Positions 23,194-35,800 of a stretch of 64,000 nt of DNA are shown one piece after another; the stretch's first letter is position 1, and every line of letters starts with the position of its first letter. The DNA is from Panax quinquefolius (lineage: Eukaryota > Streptophyta > Magnoliopsida > Apiales > Araliaceae): the NCBI GenBank assembly GCA_020205615.1, contig JAINUW010000633.1, positions 372,001-436,000 on the forward strand. The letters are read 5' to 3'. The notes beneath the pieces were generated by a model. The model was not told where the DNA came from. It saw only the letters and a program-made list of their open reading frames with translations, and searched no databases. A program made the translations under genes and the position numbers.

Positions 23194-23975
23194 AACTCCC
23201 CCAAACTTAAACCCGTACTAGTCCTTGAGCACAAAACAAAACAAAAATGCTATGTAATGCAATGCCTTGGAATGTAATGCATCATCCCAATTACAATAAT
23301 TGAATTAAAGAAAAAGAATAAATACAAAACCACCTTTATTCTTTGCTCCAATCTATAATTATTGTGACTCAGACCTTCAATCCTTCTTCTAATGTTTTTT
23401 CTCAAAATTAGGGCTTCAAATTGTTAATTGATTATTAGATGTAATCTCTCTTGTTGTTTCTTGGTAACATGAAACCTAGGACACGTATTCTCACAATAAC
23501 TTAACGCCAAATACAGTTCCAAACCATGCCAACCTCCTTCATTCACGCCTCTGCAGCATTACAGTTCAGTTAGGAGTCTTTACCTTTCCCGTACCCCCGC
23601 TCTGGTGGGGGGTGCTTCTACTCTTGATTAAGTACCCCCACCCCGACGGGGGTTTTATATGCATAAAGTTCGCCCCGGCGGGGATCCATTCTGCTACAGT
23701 CCAATTATTGCTCATTTACTTGCCAAATTTTGCCTCGGAACCACCTTTTAAGCCAAAATGCTAGGCCACCATACCTAAACATAAAATAACACTAAACAAG
23801 TAAAACGAATCACAAAAATAAATGAATTAACAAAGTTTAAGCTCGAATTAGATGTCGATTCGTAGGTATAAAACCCACTCATCAAACTCCCCCAAACTTA
23901 AACTCGTGCTAGTCCTCGAGCACAAAACAAAACAAAAATGTTATGCAATGCAATGCCATGGAATGTAATGCAACT
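22556..23975 (-). repeat. Tandem duplication of LTR end, purine tract and flanking internal sequence in E
   Basis: Unit 1 (about 22556-23279) and unit 2 (about 23280-23975) are close copies. Both start with CATCCCAATTA-AATAATTGAATT and both contain an LTR terminus followed by ACTCCCCCAAACTT (purine tract on the minus strand) at 23194-23208 and 23885-23899. The element therefore has two LTR-terminus/purine-tract junctions. Confidence 0.85.
22876..23684. repeat. GC-rich palindromic repeats in the E LTR
   Basis: Seven copies of a CCCCGNCCCCGGCGGGGG-like hairpin core lie at about 22876-22888, 22906-22922, 22947-22962, 22982-22995, 23595-23613, 23634-23653 and 23671-23684. They stand out in an AT-rich LTR. 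A further copy lies at 51265-51282 in the spacer after E integrase. Confidence 0.8.
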
Positions 23976-25200
23976 AATCTATATGCCTACGAATCCATCA
24001 GTAGTGATAGAAACAAGTATGTCCAACCGGCCTCAGAGAAATCAAGCAAACATGACAATACTTCATATCAAATCCAATCAATAATTTCCCATTAATCATC
24101 AAATCATAAATTTTTATCACTGATATAGTGCGTGTGTGCTCAACACCCATGCTAACTGATGCAAATTCAAATTCAATACATAACAAGTCTCTTTGAAGGC
24201 ATCATACAATGTAAACTCATGAATTTCAAAAATAGTCAAGATCCAACTAAAATCAAACAATTAACAATATCAAGGGTCTAAATAGGGTACTTGTGCTTTA
24301 ATTTCATTTACGGGGGCTTTTTGCTCTTATTTCCCATTTTATTCCCATATTCTTCTTTTTTTTATACACATATAGCTATGCAATGTTTTATTCCCTTAGG
24401 CTTTTCAATGCTACCTTAACGAGCTTTCGACCAACGACTCTCAGACCATTAAGACCTTAGGGAACTAAGTGTAAAGACAATCCCCTCGGGCTTACTTACT
24501 CAAGTAACAAAGTCCACAAAACTGGACAAGCATACCATGGTGTTTATTCATTTTTCTTTTATTTTAATAAGCTTATATATCCCAAATTTTCCCCCAAACT
24601 TAGGTTCTTGATTAATTTTTGCCTTCACTGCCTATCCTTGCCATTCTTTCATTTAAACTAGCATTATCCTTTAGAGGTCCATTATGTATCAATTTGAACT
24701 AAATCAATCAACATAGTTGTTATTACTGTGCTAACCTTATTATAAAAGTTTCAAACATGAAAAGATTCAATTCATAACAAAAAATCACGTCAAAGTTCTA
24801 ATAGTCGGTACTATACTTGTCTACTCAATTCCATTCTCATCATTGGCCAAAATAAAACATACAATCTAACAGCTAGATTCATGCAAAACAACACAGTACT
24901 TAACTCTTTTTTTTATATTTTTTTTATATGGAATAAACATAATAGAATTAAAACCAATGAAATAAAAACTATTTACAAACCTTTAATACTATGCAACTAT
25001 TACACTACATGAATGCAAACATATAATGAACAGAAAACTACACATGAAACTAACATATGCAAAACTAACTAACTAAAATAAACATGAAAACATAACAAAA
25101 TTAAACTAACTAACTCCCCTAAACTTAACAATTACAATGTCCTCATTGTAAAGATAAAGCACTAAGTGTACGAGGACTTCCTTGTAATCGTCTAAGCTTG
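23900..25200 (-). other. Noncoding 3' internal region of element E
   Basis: No protein signal is seen on either strand. It lies between the end of the third ORF and the purine tract, a normal place for a long 3' untranslated stretch in Athila-type elements. It has T-rich runs (about 24350-24362, 24905-24930). Confidence 0.65.
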
Positions 25201-25202
25201 AG

Positions 25203-26410
25203 GTGGTGGTTGTTGTTGCTCTTCATTGTCTGAATCGGAAGGTGGAAATCGTGGCATTGGGGCAGGCTGCTGGTATGGAAACTGAGCAATTGGGTTTAAG
25301 CTTTGGAGCGTCGCATTCAAGGAGGCGAAGGACATGTTCATGGCCTCAAACATGTGGTCCTGCATGTCCGCCAGTCTCCTTATCTATCTGTTTGCTTCTT
25401 TATTTTGCCCATCAACTTGGCTCTGGAGGCTTCAAAACTGAGAGCTAAACATATATTTGTCGGTCTTCTGCATCTCCTTAATCTCTTGCTCTCCCATAGT
25501 CTCATCCACCTGGAACTTGTCATCGTTTGAGGTGTCCTCAGCATCAGCCTCATCCTCGGAGGATAGTGGAAATATGAACCTGACTCCTCTTAGGTGCGAC
25601 TCGCCCCCGGGCCACACTGTGTACCGTGTAATCATCCTTGTGTCCAAAGTCTGAAGCGGCTTCTGTATAGTTTCATCACTGGACCACCTAACTCCAGCCT
25701 GCCTACACAGCCCATATATGAGAGATGGGTGTGGCAGGCCGCCGGAAAATGGCCCTCATAGGCATCTTCGTATTGAGAAAATGATGATGGCACCCACGTT
25801 GATGAGAAAGTCTTGCACAATCTTATATAAAAGAAGTATCTTCTCCATTTTCACCTCAGTTGTATGTGTGGATGGGAATAGCTTACCGCATATGAATGCA
25901 TACCATATTTTTCCATAATGGCTTAGGTCCTTGTTGTGGAAGATTGCGCCCCTTTTCGTCCCTTGACCCATGTGGTGCCTGGCTTTGTTATTTTTGTTAA
26001 AATCCCATTGTAGTCAGGATCATGGTGACGCAAATAGGCAAACTATCACTCTAGAGGAACGCACAAGTGGTAATACTCGTTAATAGCGTCGGCACTAAAA
26101 TGTACTTGCTTGCCCCTCATGAATGCTATGAATGGGGCCTTATCCTCCGCATTGGCATAAAAGTCCTTTACCACATTGACGATCGCTACCTTCGGCTCGT
26201 CAGTGAACCTATCCTATCCTTTTTCATATATTTGTCTCTTCATTTCGCCATCTACAATGTCGTGTGCCAAGCCTCGCTCTAGAGTTAGTGTATTAGTCAC
26301 TAGATAGTCATAGCGATCAGCAGCGTTGGCACTCACGAACTTTCTCCTATCAAAGGCCCGAGTCGGTGGTGTAGACCCAGAGCTCTCGCCTCGCCGTCTC
26401 TTAGATGCCA
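25203..26410 (-). pseudogene. Element E third ORF, env-position 'plant transposon protein' type (main part)
   Basis: The minus-strand frames encode a continuous homology track broken by frameshifts and stops: SKRRRGESSG, DRRKFVSANAADRY, FTDEPKVAIVNVVKDFYAN (26190-26130), FAYLRHHDPDYN (about 26044-26005), HYGKIWYAFICGKLFPSTHT (about 25925-25866), LLLYKIVQD, INVGAIIIFSIRR (about 25800), then TLDTRMITRYTVWPGGESH and an acidic tail. This resembles the putative plant transposon protein domain found in ORFs of Athila and related elements, by memory of that family. No transmembrane or signal segment is evident. The true start is the ATG at 50787-50789, beyond element F; the apparent start at 26423 is made by the F LTR. 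The role is unknown; its position is that of an envelope-like ORF. Confidence 0.7.
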
Positions 26411-26415
26411 GTTTT
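26411..26415 (+). repeat. Target-site duplication of element F, left copy (GTTTT)
   Basis: GTTTT precedes the F 5' LTR and is repeated at 50777-50781 after the F 3' LTR. Removing F restores the reading frame of the E third ORF across the site. Confidence 0.95.
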
Positions 26416-27640
26416 TGTGACAACCTGAGAATTTAGAAAATTATTTAAATCTTAAATGATGGATTAAAGGTTAAATTAAGAAATATTAATCCTAATTTTT
26501 AAGTTCTAATGTGATTAGAAAATTATAATATAATTAGGAAACCCTAATTATAATTTCGAAATCATAATTTTCCATTTTAAAATCTAATTAGAAAATTCTA
26601 GAAAATTAATTTTTAAAACATTAGGTTTTAACCATAAGGGTTAAACCCTAAGGGTTGGATCAAAAGACAATTGTGCCATTAAATTGTATGCAAAAATTCT
26701 AAAATGCCCTTTGATGCATTATTGAAGGTTGCTTGTATATCTTGCCATATCTTGAGTTGGTGACTAGCCAAGATTGCCCATGTTACTTAATTTAACTCCA
26801 GCATCAGCAATCTTGCATCACAAGTCCATTGAATCAAATTATATATAGAAGCAAAGAGAGAAAAGTTCACAAAAATAGTCATTTGGTCACCAAACACTCA
26901 ACCAACACTCTCTCTCTAGACCCATGAAATTCTTAAGTTATTCAGTCCCTAGTATGATCCATACCAAATCAAGATCAGATCATGAGGATCAAATTCAAGA
27001 TCAAAGCATCAAAGTGGTATAAACCCTAAATCTTCAAAATCTTATGATCTGATGTTAGATGTTGTTGTTTATTGGTTAGAGTTGTGTTATAGGATGTAAT
27101 TTAGTGATCTGGGTTGTTAGATCATGTATCCATAACATGTAGATGCACGAAATTAAGTTTTTGAAAACTTACTATGAACCCTAAATTTTGGTTTGACAAC
27201 CGAATGTCAGGGCTCATAGATCCTTATGTGTTAGTTGTTTGTTGTGTTTTAAGTTATAGGCTTGTTGCATGTAGTAAGGGCTTTGATTTGGATCTTGCAT
27301 CAAGATTAGATCATGTCTAGAACTCAAGATATAAGTGGTCAAAGTACGTGGACCGATCATGGAAACTAGTTTCTGGGTAACCCAGATTTTTCCAGAAACC
27401 ACTGACAACGTTTTTCAGGGCCTTGATCTTGCTTATGTTTGTGTTTTAGACCATGTTGTTGTATTATATTTGTAGATTGACATGAGGACTACACATACAT
27501 GCTTTTAGATTACTCAGATCATGACAAGAATGAAAATTAATCATGGTCAAACCTAGGTTGACCAACTGCCTGGGTTCCATTTCTAGAAAACCCAAATTCT
27601 TCATGAGATAGTTTTCTGACAAGGTTTGACTGGCCATGAT
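26416..27640 (+). repeat. 5' LTR of element F, first piece
   Basis: It starts TGTGACAACC and matches 46933-48661, but lacks about 490 bp (counterpart of about 46993-47480) that hold most of the telobox cluster. The remaining pieces of the same LTR are 31713-31822 and 43221-45201. Confidence 0.9.
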
Positions 27641-28765
27641 TGTAACACCCTAGAAAATTTGGATTTTTGAGAATTAAATTTTTATTTTTATTAAATGAAT
27701 TTAATTCATTATTTATGGGAGTAAGCTATTCGAGGGTCGTTCTATGACCTAGACATATCGGAAAGTCGTAGTATTTTGGCTACGTGATAGAATTAAAGTG
27801 TTTGAATTTCCAAGACGAAAATAAAAAACTTTCCGAGAAATTTTCTGAAAAATACTATTCACGCATTTCTGCTCGGGAATTATTTTTAAACTTCCGAGAA
27901 ATACGTAATGATAGAATATCGAGGTGAGATGGAATATCCAATAATATTTCAGTTATGGCAAACGTAGTTTTTCGCATGCGGACTTAAACCCTAACGATTA
28001 GGGAAAATGAATTCCGAGAAGGAATTTAAATTTGTATAATGAATTAAAGCGTTGATCGTATAACACGTAGGTATTGTACAAGGTAATGAATATGAGTATA
28101 ATACGAGGTGTTATACGAGTATAAATGAATGATGGTATGTCGTATGTGAAAAAGTATACAAAGTGGAATACGAGATTAATACGTAAATTATACGTTATAA
28201 GGCTTTAAGCCAAAAGTAATGGACTTGTAGGATTGTGTAGAACATTGTAAAGTCCAAAGAGAATTGTTAAGCCCCATGTGTAGAAATGGGTAAGTCCAAT
28301 AGGAATTAATGTGTAAGCCCAATGCAAGCTAATGGTAAAGCCCAAAGAATTGTTAATGCAAGCCCAATTATAAGTTAAGCTAAAAGCCCAAAGTATGAAC
28401 TTATGGGTTATTGGATGGTTTAAACCCATGGATGACCCAAAGTGGTGGCCAAGTAAAGTACTTGGTGGCTAAGCAATGGATAAGTTATGTAATGACCAAG
28501 TAGATTTAAGTGTTAAGCAAAGAGTAAGTTGAGTAACTTAAAGGCTAAGAAAAGTGTTTATGTGTGATAAGTAAAGTGCTTATGTGTGATGAGCAAGTAA
28601 AGTGCTTATGTGTGGGAACCAAGTTAACTTAAAGGCTAAGTGTTGTGGTGGTCAAGCAAAGTGTGTGGAGGCTAAGTTAACTTAGTGCTTAAGCTTGGAA
28701 TAGTAAGGAGGTGATTAAGGAGGTGGAGGGGATTAATGACCATTATACCCTAACCTAGCAAGTCC

Positions 28766-28773
28766 TATAAATA
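28766..28773 (+). promoter_or_regulatory. TATA box of solo LTR J
   Basis: TATAAATA in the context CCTATAAATAGCAAGC, the same context as in the B LTRs, about 1.1 kb from the LTR start. Confidence 0.65.
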
Positions 28774-29873
28774 GCAAGCTTGGATTTCATTATTCCTTGT
28801 TAAATTTTCATCCAACAACTTCTCTTAGAGAGCAACTTATTGGCTAGAGGGAATAAGCACTTGTAAGTAAAACTTTTATTGTGAGATTTTCAAGAAGCGA
28901 GAAGAAGAACAAAGCTTAGTCAAGTGATTATCAAGGGTAAGAACTTTAACCAAGAATTTCTTTCTCTTCCATTGGTAGGGAGATGGGTAGTGGTGGAACA
29001 TGTATGCTAAGGAATGATAGGAATGAGTAATCAAAGAGCTTAAGTCTTAATAAGCCGTATAAGTCATGAATAAGTAATTTAAACTTAATTAAGTTATGAA
29101 TTTAAAAAGATTTTATATGAACTACTCATATGTGTTCTTTAATAAGATGGTATGATAATAAGAAGTAAGAATGGTGGTTAAAAGACCTAAGCTATGATAA
29201 GTCATGCAAGGTGAATTCATAAGTAGTTCATACTTTTACAAGATGTAAGTATGTTGGATATGATATGAGAACACTGAGTAAAGGACTTTAATCAATAATA
29301 AGTCATAAGTAAATGAAATCATGAAAGTTATAAGTTGATAAGCGATGAACTTAGGAAGAATAAGTCAAAACCTAGTTTGAAAATAAGTTAATGTAATAAG
29401 TAGTTTGAAATGTTTATATGATGGTTAGAATCCATTTAGAATAATGATCAAATTGTTAGTAGCAAAGTTATGCCGGAATTCACACGATGGGACGTTAATC
29501 GTCGAATTCGTAAAATTCACGGAATGGAAGTCGTATTTTGTATTTGAGCTTGGAAACATTGGTTTTCAATGGAGACAAGTCTCATTTGGCATTATAGAGT
29601 TGTGGACTCAAAAATGACCGAATTCCGACTTAGAACGAAGAAACAAGCGTTGAACGTTCACGAACGTTTATCGTTTTCGTTAAAAATGAACTAATAGGTG
29701 AAATTTTAGGAAACAAAGTCAAATAGATAAAATTCTTGCATGAACGCATAGATTATGAAATTTGTGAACCGTAGGCTTTTGAACGGACCAATCCGGACTT
29801 AAAACGAAGAAGTTATGCGTCCGGGAAGTTCGTAAAAATTTCAAAACTGCAAAATTGTCTGAGGCACAGAGTC

Positions 29874-29992
29874 CGCGCCGCAGCGCGACTCATAGCCTTA
29901 AAGCCCGCGCCGCAGCACGAGGCTGGAACCGAGCATACTGCTAACTCATGTCGCGGCGCGAGATGCGGAGTTAATGGTGGCGCCGCGGCGCC
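29874..29992. repeat. GC-rich palindromic island in solo LTR J
   Basis: Four related words occur in about 120 bp: CGCGCCGCAGCGCG (29874-29887), CCGCGCCGCAGCACGA (29905-29920), TCGCGGCGCGA (29951-29961) and the perfect 14-bp palindrome GGCGCCGCGGCGCC (29979-29992). Confidence 0.85.
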
Positions 29993-31822
29993 AGTCCTAG
30001 AACTTTGATGGACAAGAATGTTTACAAGTATAGAATGAAAGAAAACTCTTGGTAATGAACTAAGGTGTTAATATAACATTGTTAAGGCATTGTTAAACAT
30101 GTAATGTATGATGATTAAAAGTTAATAATCAATTGAAGATGAACGTAATAAGAACAACGTAGTACGTTAAGCCGACTATAGAAATTTGTTGACCAAGTTG
30201 ATTATGAATCCAATGGTTTGCAATACCAGTATGGATTAGGTAATTACTTAATGAACATGATAAGACCTTTCCTAAATCACTATTATAGTGATGACTTTAA
30301 GAATGTAATGTTGTTTAATGAGTAGTTAAACAACGAATGTAAAGTATAAGGAACGTGAACTGTATTCAATAATGATAAGAACTATAACATTGAGAGTTAC
30401 AACTAAAGGTTGTTAAGTAATACGTAAACATAAACGGTATGCAATAAAGTGTACTTATCTAACGACGATCGAGTTTCGATTAATAACGTAAGAATGTTAG
30501 TAAGCCGTGAAGAAGGATGATTAACTAGAAACGAGTTAGATTAATGAAGTAAATCTACGTAAGACATAGAAGTGAAAGAAGTTGGTAAGAATGATGTAAA
30601 AATAATGGCAAGCCGGAACCGATAATAACAATCTAAGCCAGGATTTAGATTGAGATGAAGGGTAAGATTCATTAGGAATCATGTATATTCATTCATGACC
30701 TAATGTGGTATGTTATGTGGTTATGTATTATAGAGACTGTAAAGACTGAACGGAAAAGTTATTATACTGTAGTAGACGCTGAAGGTAAGTTTTTCTTAAA
30801 ACGCTTGTCTAACCTTCGTGTTAGCCAAGTTTTCTGTAATTCATGTTATAAGATGCATGAATGATTTTAAAGAAAGGGTCGATGCTAGTTTTGACTCGGC
30901 TAGACTAATCTTGAAGATTGATTGATTTATTTACAAGTCTTTCAATATAGAATTGTTAACGCTATCCTACGCCAATTATTTGGTACGGATTCAAGGTAAG
31001 CTTGATTATGAATAAACAAATGTATTTTCATCGATTATTCGATGGGCACGTGAGGTTTCCAAAACTTAAACATATACACGTTTAATGGATGTAGTGTTGA
31101 TCAACATAGAGTACTATGGGTTGATCGCCCAGAAGTGCTCGTAAGCTATGCCGGACTTACGGACTTATTATCGGGTTGTCCTTTTCAAAGAAATTATGAA
31201 ACGCTCATGGTATTGAGCCAGAATTGATGTTTTACTGAATATTGTTATTATAAAACATTTTGAAGGAAATGAAATGCTATTTTGAATTATTGGTAGTACT
31301 TCATAACTATTATTCAGTTATTGAAGATATATGATTCATATATTTCAAGCATGTTGTTTAAAAGAAAATTGCTGTACTTGCTGAGCTTGTTATGCTCACT
31401 CTTGCTTGAACCATATGAATGCATCTAGGATCGAACGAACCGAGGGATCTGATAGGGATAAAGACAAGACAAAGATGAACGATTAGTTTATCTTGTAATA
31501 AACTAGTAAGTTGTATATATATTAATATGATGAACAAAGAATGTAATGGTTATAGAACTTGGGAACGTGATGTAATATTATTTATGTAATAAGAATGTCA
31601 TTGATAGGCACATTTTGATGTCGTTTCAATAGAATGAATGTACAGTTATGAGTACCGTGTAGCACCATCTGTCGGGTTGGAAGATACCCGGATTTGGGGG
31701 CGTCACAGTGATCTCTTAGATATGCTGTTATTTAACTGATTTAGTGTGTTATATATGTTCTTTGACATCTCTACTACGATATTGAACCATTAAACTACAC
31801 ATAGTAGATCCAGAATGCAAAC

Positions 31823-32669
31823 TATTACTTCCCGAAGCCATCCGTTAAAGCATTAAATGTGTTTGACATTTCTGAACTTTAATGGAGACTTTTCTGCACA
31901 TCTTTTGAATTGCATGCTGGCCCACTGACATAGCAGACTACTTTCTCACCTAACACCTAAAAAGGTGTTATTTCTCTAACCCATGGTCCTTTCCTTAGTT
32001 TCTTAAATATGTTTCCTTCGTTGTATACTAAGGATATCTTTTGTGCCATTGGGACTGGTGAGGACTTCAACATTTATAACTCATTCCACATTTGTTGGAA
32101 TTTATCCTTAAACAAACGGATAAGGCTCGATGCTTCTGACATAGGAAAATGATACTCTACAATTCAGATCGTGGTGTCTTTCCACCTTGGTGCTTGATTT
32201 GATGCTATCAAATGAGAACACTACGATTTCTCTTAAGGACTTTCACACTACGGTCTTCACTTGCCTGTCTTGCAGACTCTACGTTTTCAAAAGCACACTA
32301 CGATCTCTGAGTTAGCTTTCACAAACGTCTGGACCACTCTATGATTTCTGGAGAGGCCCTTCAAGGCAGACACACTACGATCTTTGATGCTCTATGATTC
32401 TGCCTTGGCTCTTGCAATCTCTTGATCAGCTCGATAGACTACGATTCTTGTTGAAGCCTATCTATTACATTTTAAGACATAGATCAACCTTACATCTTTG
32501 ATCTCTTTATTTATACATCCATTCACAGAATGATAACCATTAAAAGCTCAGATCAACCTAACAATTTTGATCTATCACTAAGTCCTTGTACATATATTCC
32601 TTAAAGGACTTTAAATATAATCATGAGTATTTACTTTAAACATCAAATCAAAATATGCACTCTCCAACA
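31823..32669 (-). repeat. 3' LTR of element K, truncated at its outer end
   Basis: In minus orientation it starts TGTTGGAGAGTGC at 32669. About 31835-32385 matches 42685-43216 of the other LTR. The outer ~650 bp (counterpart of 42018-42680) are missing. CTACGATC/T words occur at 32221, 32298, 32375 and 32439. Confidence 0.8.
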
Positions 32670-32682
32670 ATCTCCCCCTATT
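32670..32682 (-). other. Polypurine tract of element K
   Basis: On the minus strand TAGGGGGAGAT directly precedes the TGTTGG LTR start. Confidence 0.8.
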
Positions 32683-32893
32683 TGATGTTAACATAACCAA
32701 GGAGATTTGTTGTCATGATTATCAAATTCTATATGCAATTTCAGCAAGGTAAATATGACTTAATATTTTAGTGAGCATATGAAATTTCTAGAGAATAAGC
32801 ATGAATTTATTGATGTTTGAGGATAGATATTACATTTAAACTTAGTTACATCAATAAGAATTGAGTTTCAACTTATCTCTATTTCTTTTGCCT

Positions 32894-35800
32894 TTAACTT
32901 CTCGGAGGATTTGCATATTCCTCAGCTTTTCTTCTCCTGCTAGCTTCGTCTCTCCGTGCTATTTCTTCCAACTCTCTTTGACTTAGTCTTTCATTATGAT
33001 CGTTCCTATTCATGAATTTAGGATCTCCAATTGGCATTCTTAGGCCTGTGGTGGTCACCTTGGCTGAGCTGGGAGAAGGCCCTTGACTCATTAATGGTTG
33101 AGCCATGATAATTGGTTGTTGATAAGATCGTTGAGTGTGATGGCCAGATCGTAGAGTCTGATGGTGAGGCTACCTTGTAGGACTCCTTGATGATTGAGCT
33201 GAGAAAGTTCCCCTGCCTCTGCCGTTGTCTTTATCTCATTTCCCTTTATTCTCCCTCTTTATGTCAGCATAAATGACTCGAATGTCTTTCGATAAGGGAG
33301 TCATGCCTTGAATAAGCTCGTTGAGCTGACTTTGGGATTGAGAAATGTCTTCACGGTTCACTTTAATGAGAGCATCAGAGCGAGCTTCCCTTCGTTGGAG
33401 GATGTCCAGGATATTGTCAGTCTGCTTCATTTGGCCTATGGAGAATTCCTTAAATTCTTTCACTACAGTTCGTAAATTCGTTAGACTTTCCATCATGAGA
33501 TTGTTCTAGGACTCCTGAGTAGTTTGTAGGATCAAAAAAACATCCTTGTGTTTTTTATAGCTTGAAAATGAATTTGATCTCGTTCATTTATGTTCTAAAT
33601 CATCTCCTTTATGATCTCACGAAGCTTCTTTGTGAGCTCAGAACTTAGGGTGCTTGGGAGGGAGTTGGCAACATCAATGAGATGAGTCAGCCTCAAATAA
33701 ACAAGGTCTGAGTGAATTTCAAGTTCTTCCTGTATGTCCTTAGTCACCTTTTGGGATGTTTCAGACAGTTCTGCTTTGGTTGGAAGATCTAATATGAGTT
33801 CAAGGAGTTACGAATTTTTTGGAGGAGGGGATCTTTTGAATTGATCTTGCAGTTGAAACATTCATTGGAGGATGAGGATGGAATATCAGGTGGAGGGGCT
33901 GGTGTTTGGGCTTCTTGAGTAGGTGGCTCTACGATTTGGGCATGTGACTCTACGATTGGACTTGAGTCAGTAATCGTAGAGATGAGAGGAGATGGGATTA
34001 AAATGAAGTTGGACATATTTGGTTCATCAGCTAAAGAATTTTGGGATTCTGTAACTGTGAATTGACTTAGTGGATTGAGGACCACTTCCAACCAGCTTGG
34101 AAATTCATAAAATTGGCTGGAAAAAGATAGTGGATAGTGATTAAATTTGAATAAGATTGGGATAGATAATACGTCATGCACAATTTTTGAAGAGGGACCA
34201 ATTGTGATTAGCTATTTGGCAAAGTTGAAGTTGCCTGGAAATCCATGAGCTAGCATAGAGATGACTGGATATTCTTTGAAGCTCCAAAACATGTGATTCT
34301 AGGAGTTTAGAATTTAAGCTTGATGAAAAAGGCACCATGGGTAGATATGAGAACAACTGATCATAGTTAGCTTTCTTATACACATCACAGCTCATAGCTA
34401 TGAACTCCACCTCATCATCTTCGTCCTCTTCTCTGTTTTCGTCCAAGGATTCCACTACATCAATGACTTCTTTTTGTTCTTTCTCTGGTTCTCTCTCATT
34501 TTCTAGCAGCTTCTTCTGTCATGGGGATATCATGAGGCTCTCCCTCAACATGATCATCCATTTTCATTTCCAGTGGCTCCCCCTCAGCTCGAGCACTTTC
34601 TAGGGTGAGAACTTTAGGTAGCTCCCCTCAACTTGAGCTATGTTCTTCTAACTTGCTTCGGATAGCCTCTTTTCTACAACTATCCTTTTTCTTCCTCCTT
34701 TAAGGCCTTTTCATTGACAAGAATATATTTCTTGACAAGTTTTCTTCATATCTTTTTATGCTGAGCCACAACCTCAGCACTTCCTTCAGCTTCAGCTCTG
34801 AACTATTGATCAGCCAGAGTATCTTTTGTAACAACCTCTTTGGGAGAGGCGTCCAGTCTGGTCTCTACGATTGGTAGAGACCTTACGATTGAGGAGATAT
34901 ATGGCCTCTTGGACTTGTGACTATTTTTATTCTTCTTCAGCAGCTGAGAGATGGTAGCTCTGTCTTCATCTACCTCAGCCAGCTGTTCTGTCCTTCTCAA
35001 GATCCTCAGAGTTTCAATGTCAGAAATCTCTTATGGTATATCAGGGGTTGATCCCTAGGGTTCTTCTGCCATTTGAGCCTTTAGCTTTTTTTTTGCGCTT
35101 TCTTTTCCTGACTAAGGCAATAGGTTCCTCCTTATTGGTTTCTTCTTCATCTTCTTCAGTCTTTCTAACTACAGACATGTTCCCTGGGATCCTTAACTAC
35201 TTTGCATCGCCAGTCCTACCACTGGATTCAGACATCATTCGTACATTTTCTGTTGGATTCTTTTTCCAATTCTCGAATAATTGTTGGGTCATTCGTCTAT
35301 TCGGATTAATAGACACTCCTTCATCATCTCCTATCTTATCACCCAAAGCAGACTGTAGGATTATACTTATAAATCGTCCGTAGAGCATCTTTCAAGAGCT
35401 CTTTGACTGCTTCAAGCCAAGAATCCACTTCTCAATCCATTCAAGTAGTAGGGCTCCATAGTTAAGTTGTATCCCACAACTAATGGCCATCATGAGCTTA
35501 AGATGCACCTTATTTATAGAGTCATGGCTAGAGCTCTTGCAGCATATGCATTTTCCAACAATGTCTACCAGAAATTCGTACCTCTGAGGGAACTCTTTCT
35601 TCTTGTACCCTTTGACAGTGGGGAACTTTTTGTGGTGCATTCTCTTAAGTCCTTCATGGAAATCGAAGCCATCTATGAACGAAAACCCTTCCGATTTGAA
35701 ACCTAGGGCTAAATTTATATCCTTAGCCTTGAGCTTGATTTCCACATTCCTAACCTTCATAGTGATGACGTCGTTCTCAAACACACCATTTCTGTAGAAT

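Larger units (their letters stand above)
27641..31707 (+). mobile_element. Element J: 4.07 kb chromovirus-type solo LTR
   Basis: It starts TGTAACACCC and ends GGGGCGTCACA. The flanks ATGAT (27636-27640) and GTGAT (31708-31712) are a 5-bp target duplication with one later change; the undisturbed F 3' LTR reads ATGATCTCTTAG at the site. No primer site, purine tract or coding sequence is present inside. TATAAATA lies at 28766-28773 and a GCTCACTCTTGC motif at about 31394-31405. A GC-rich island at 29870-29995 stands out. One of the longest LTRs in the window. Confidence 0.85.

Noticed and set aside
25203..25530. Plus-strand ORFs of 75-81 residues
   Set aside because: They are shadows opposite the third ORF of element E, which carries the recognisable protein signal.
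26214..26423. ORF start at 26423 for the E third ORF
   Set aside because: The first codons come from the F LTR. The native start lies at 50787-50789 beyond F.
34400..34603. Serine-rich plus-strand ORF
   Set aside because: It is the complement of an acidic Glu/Asp-rich stretch of the K third ORF.
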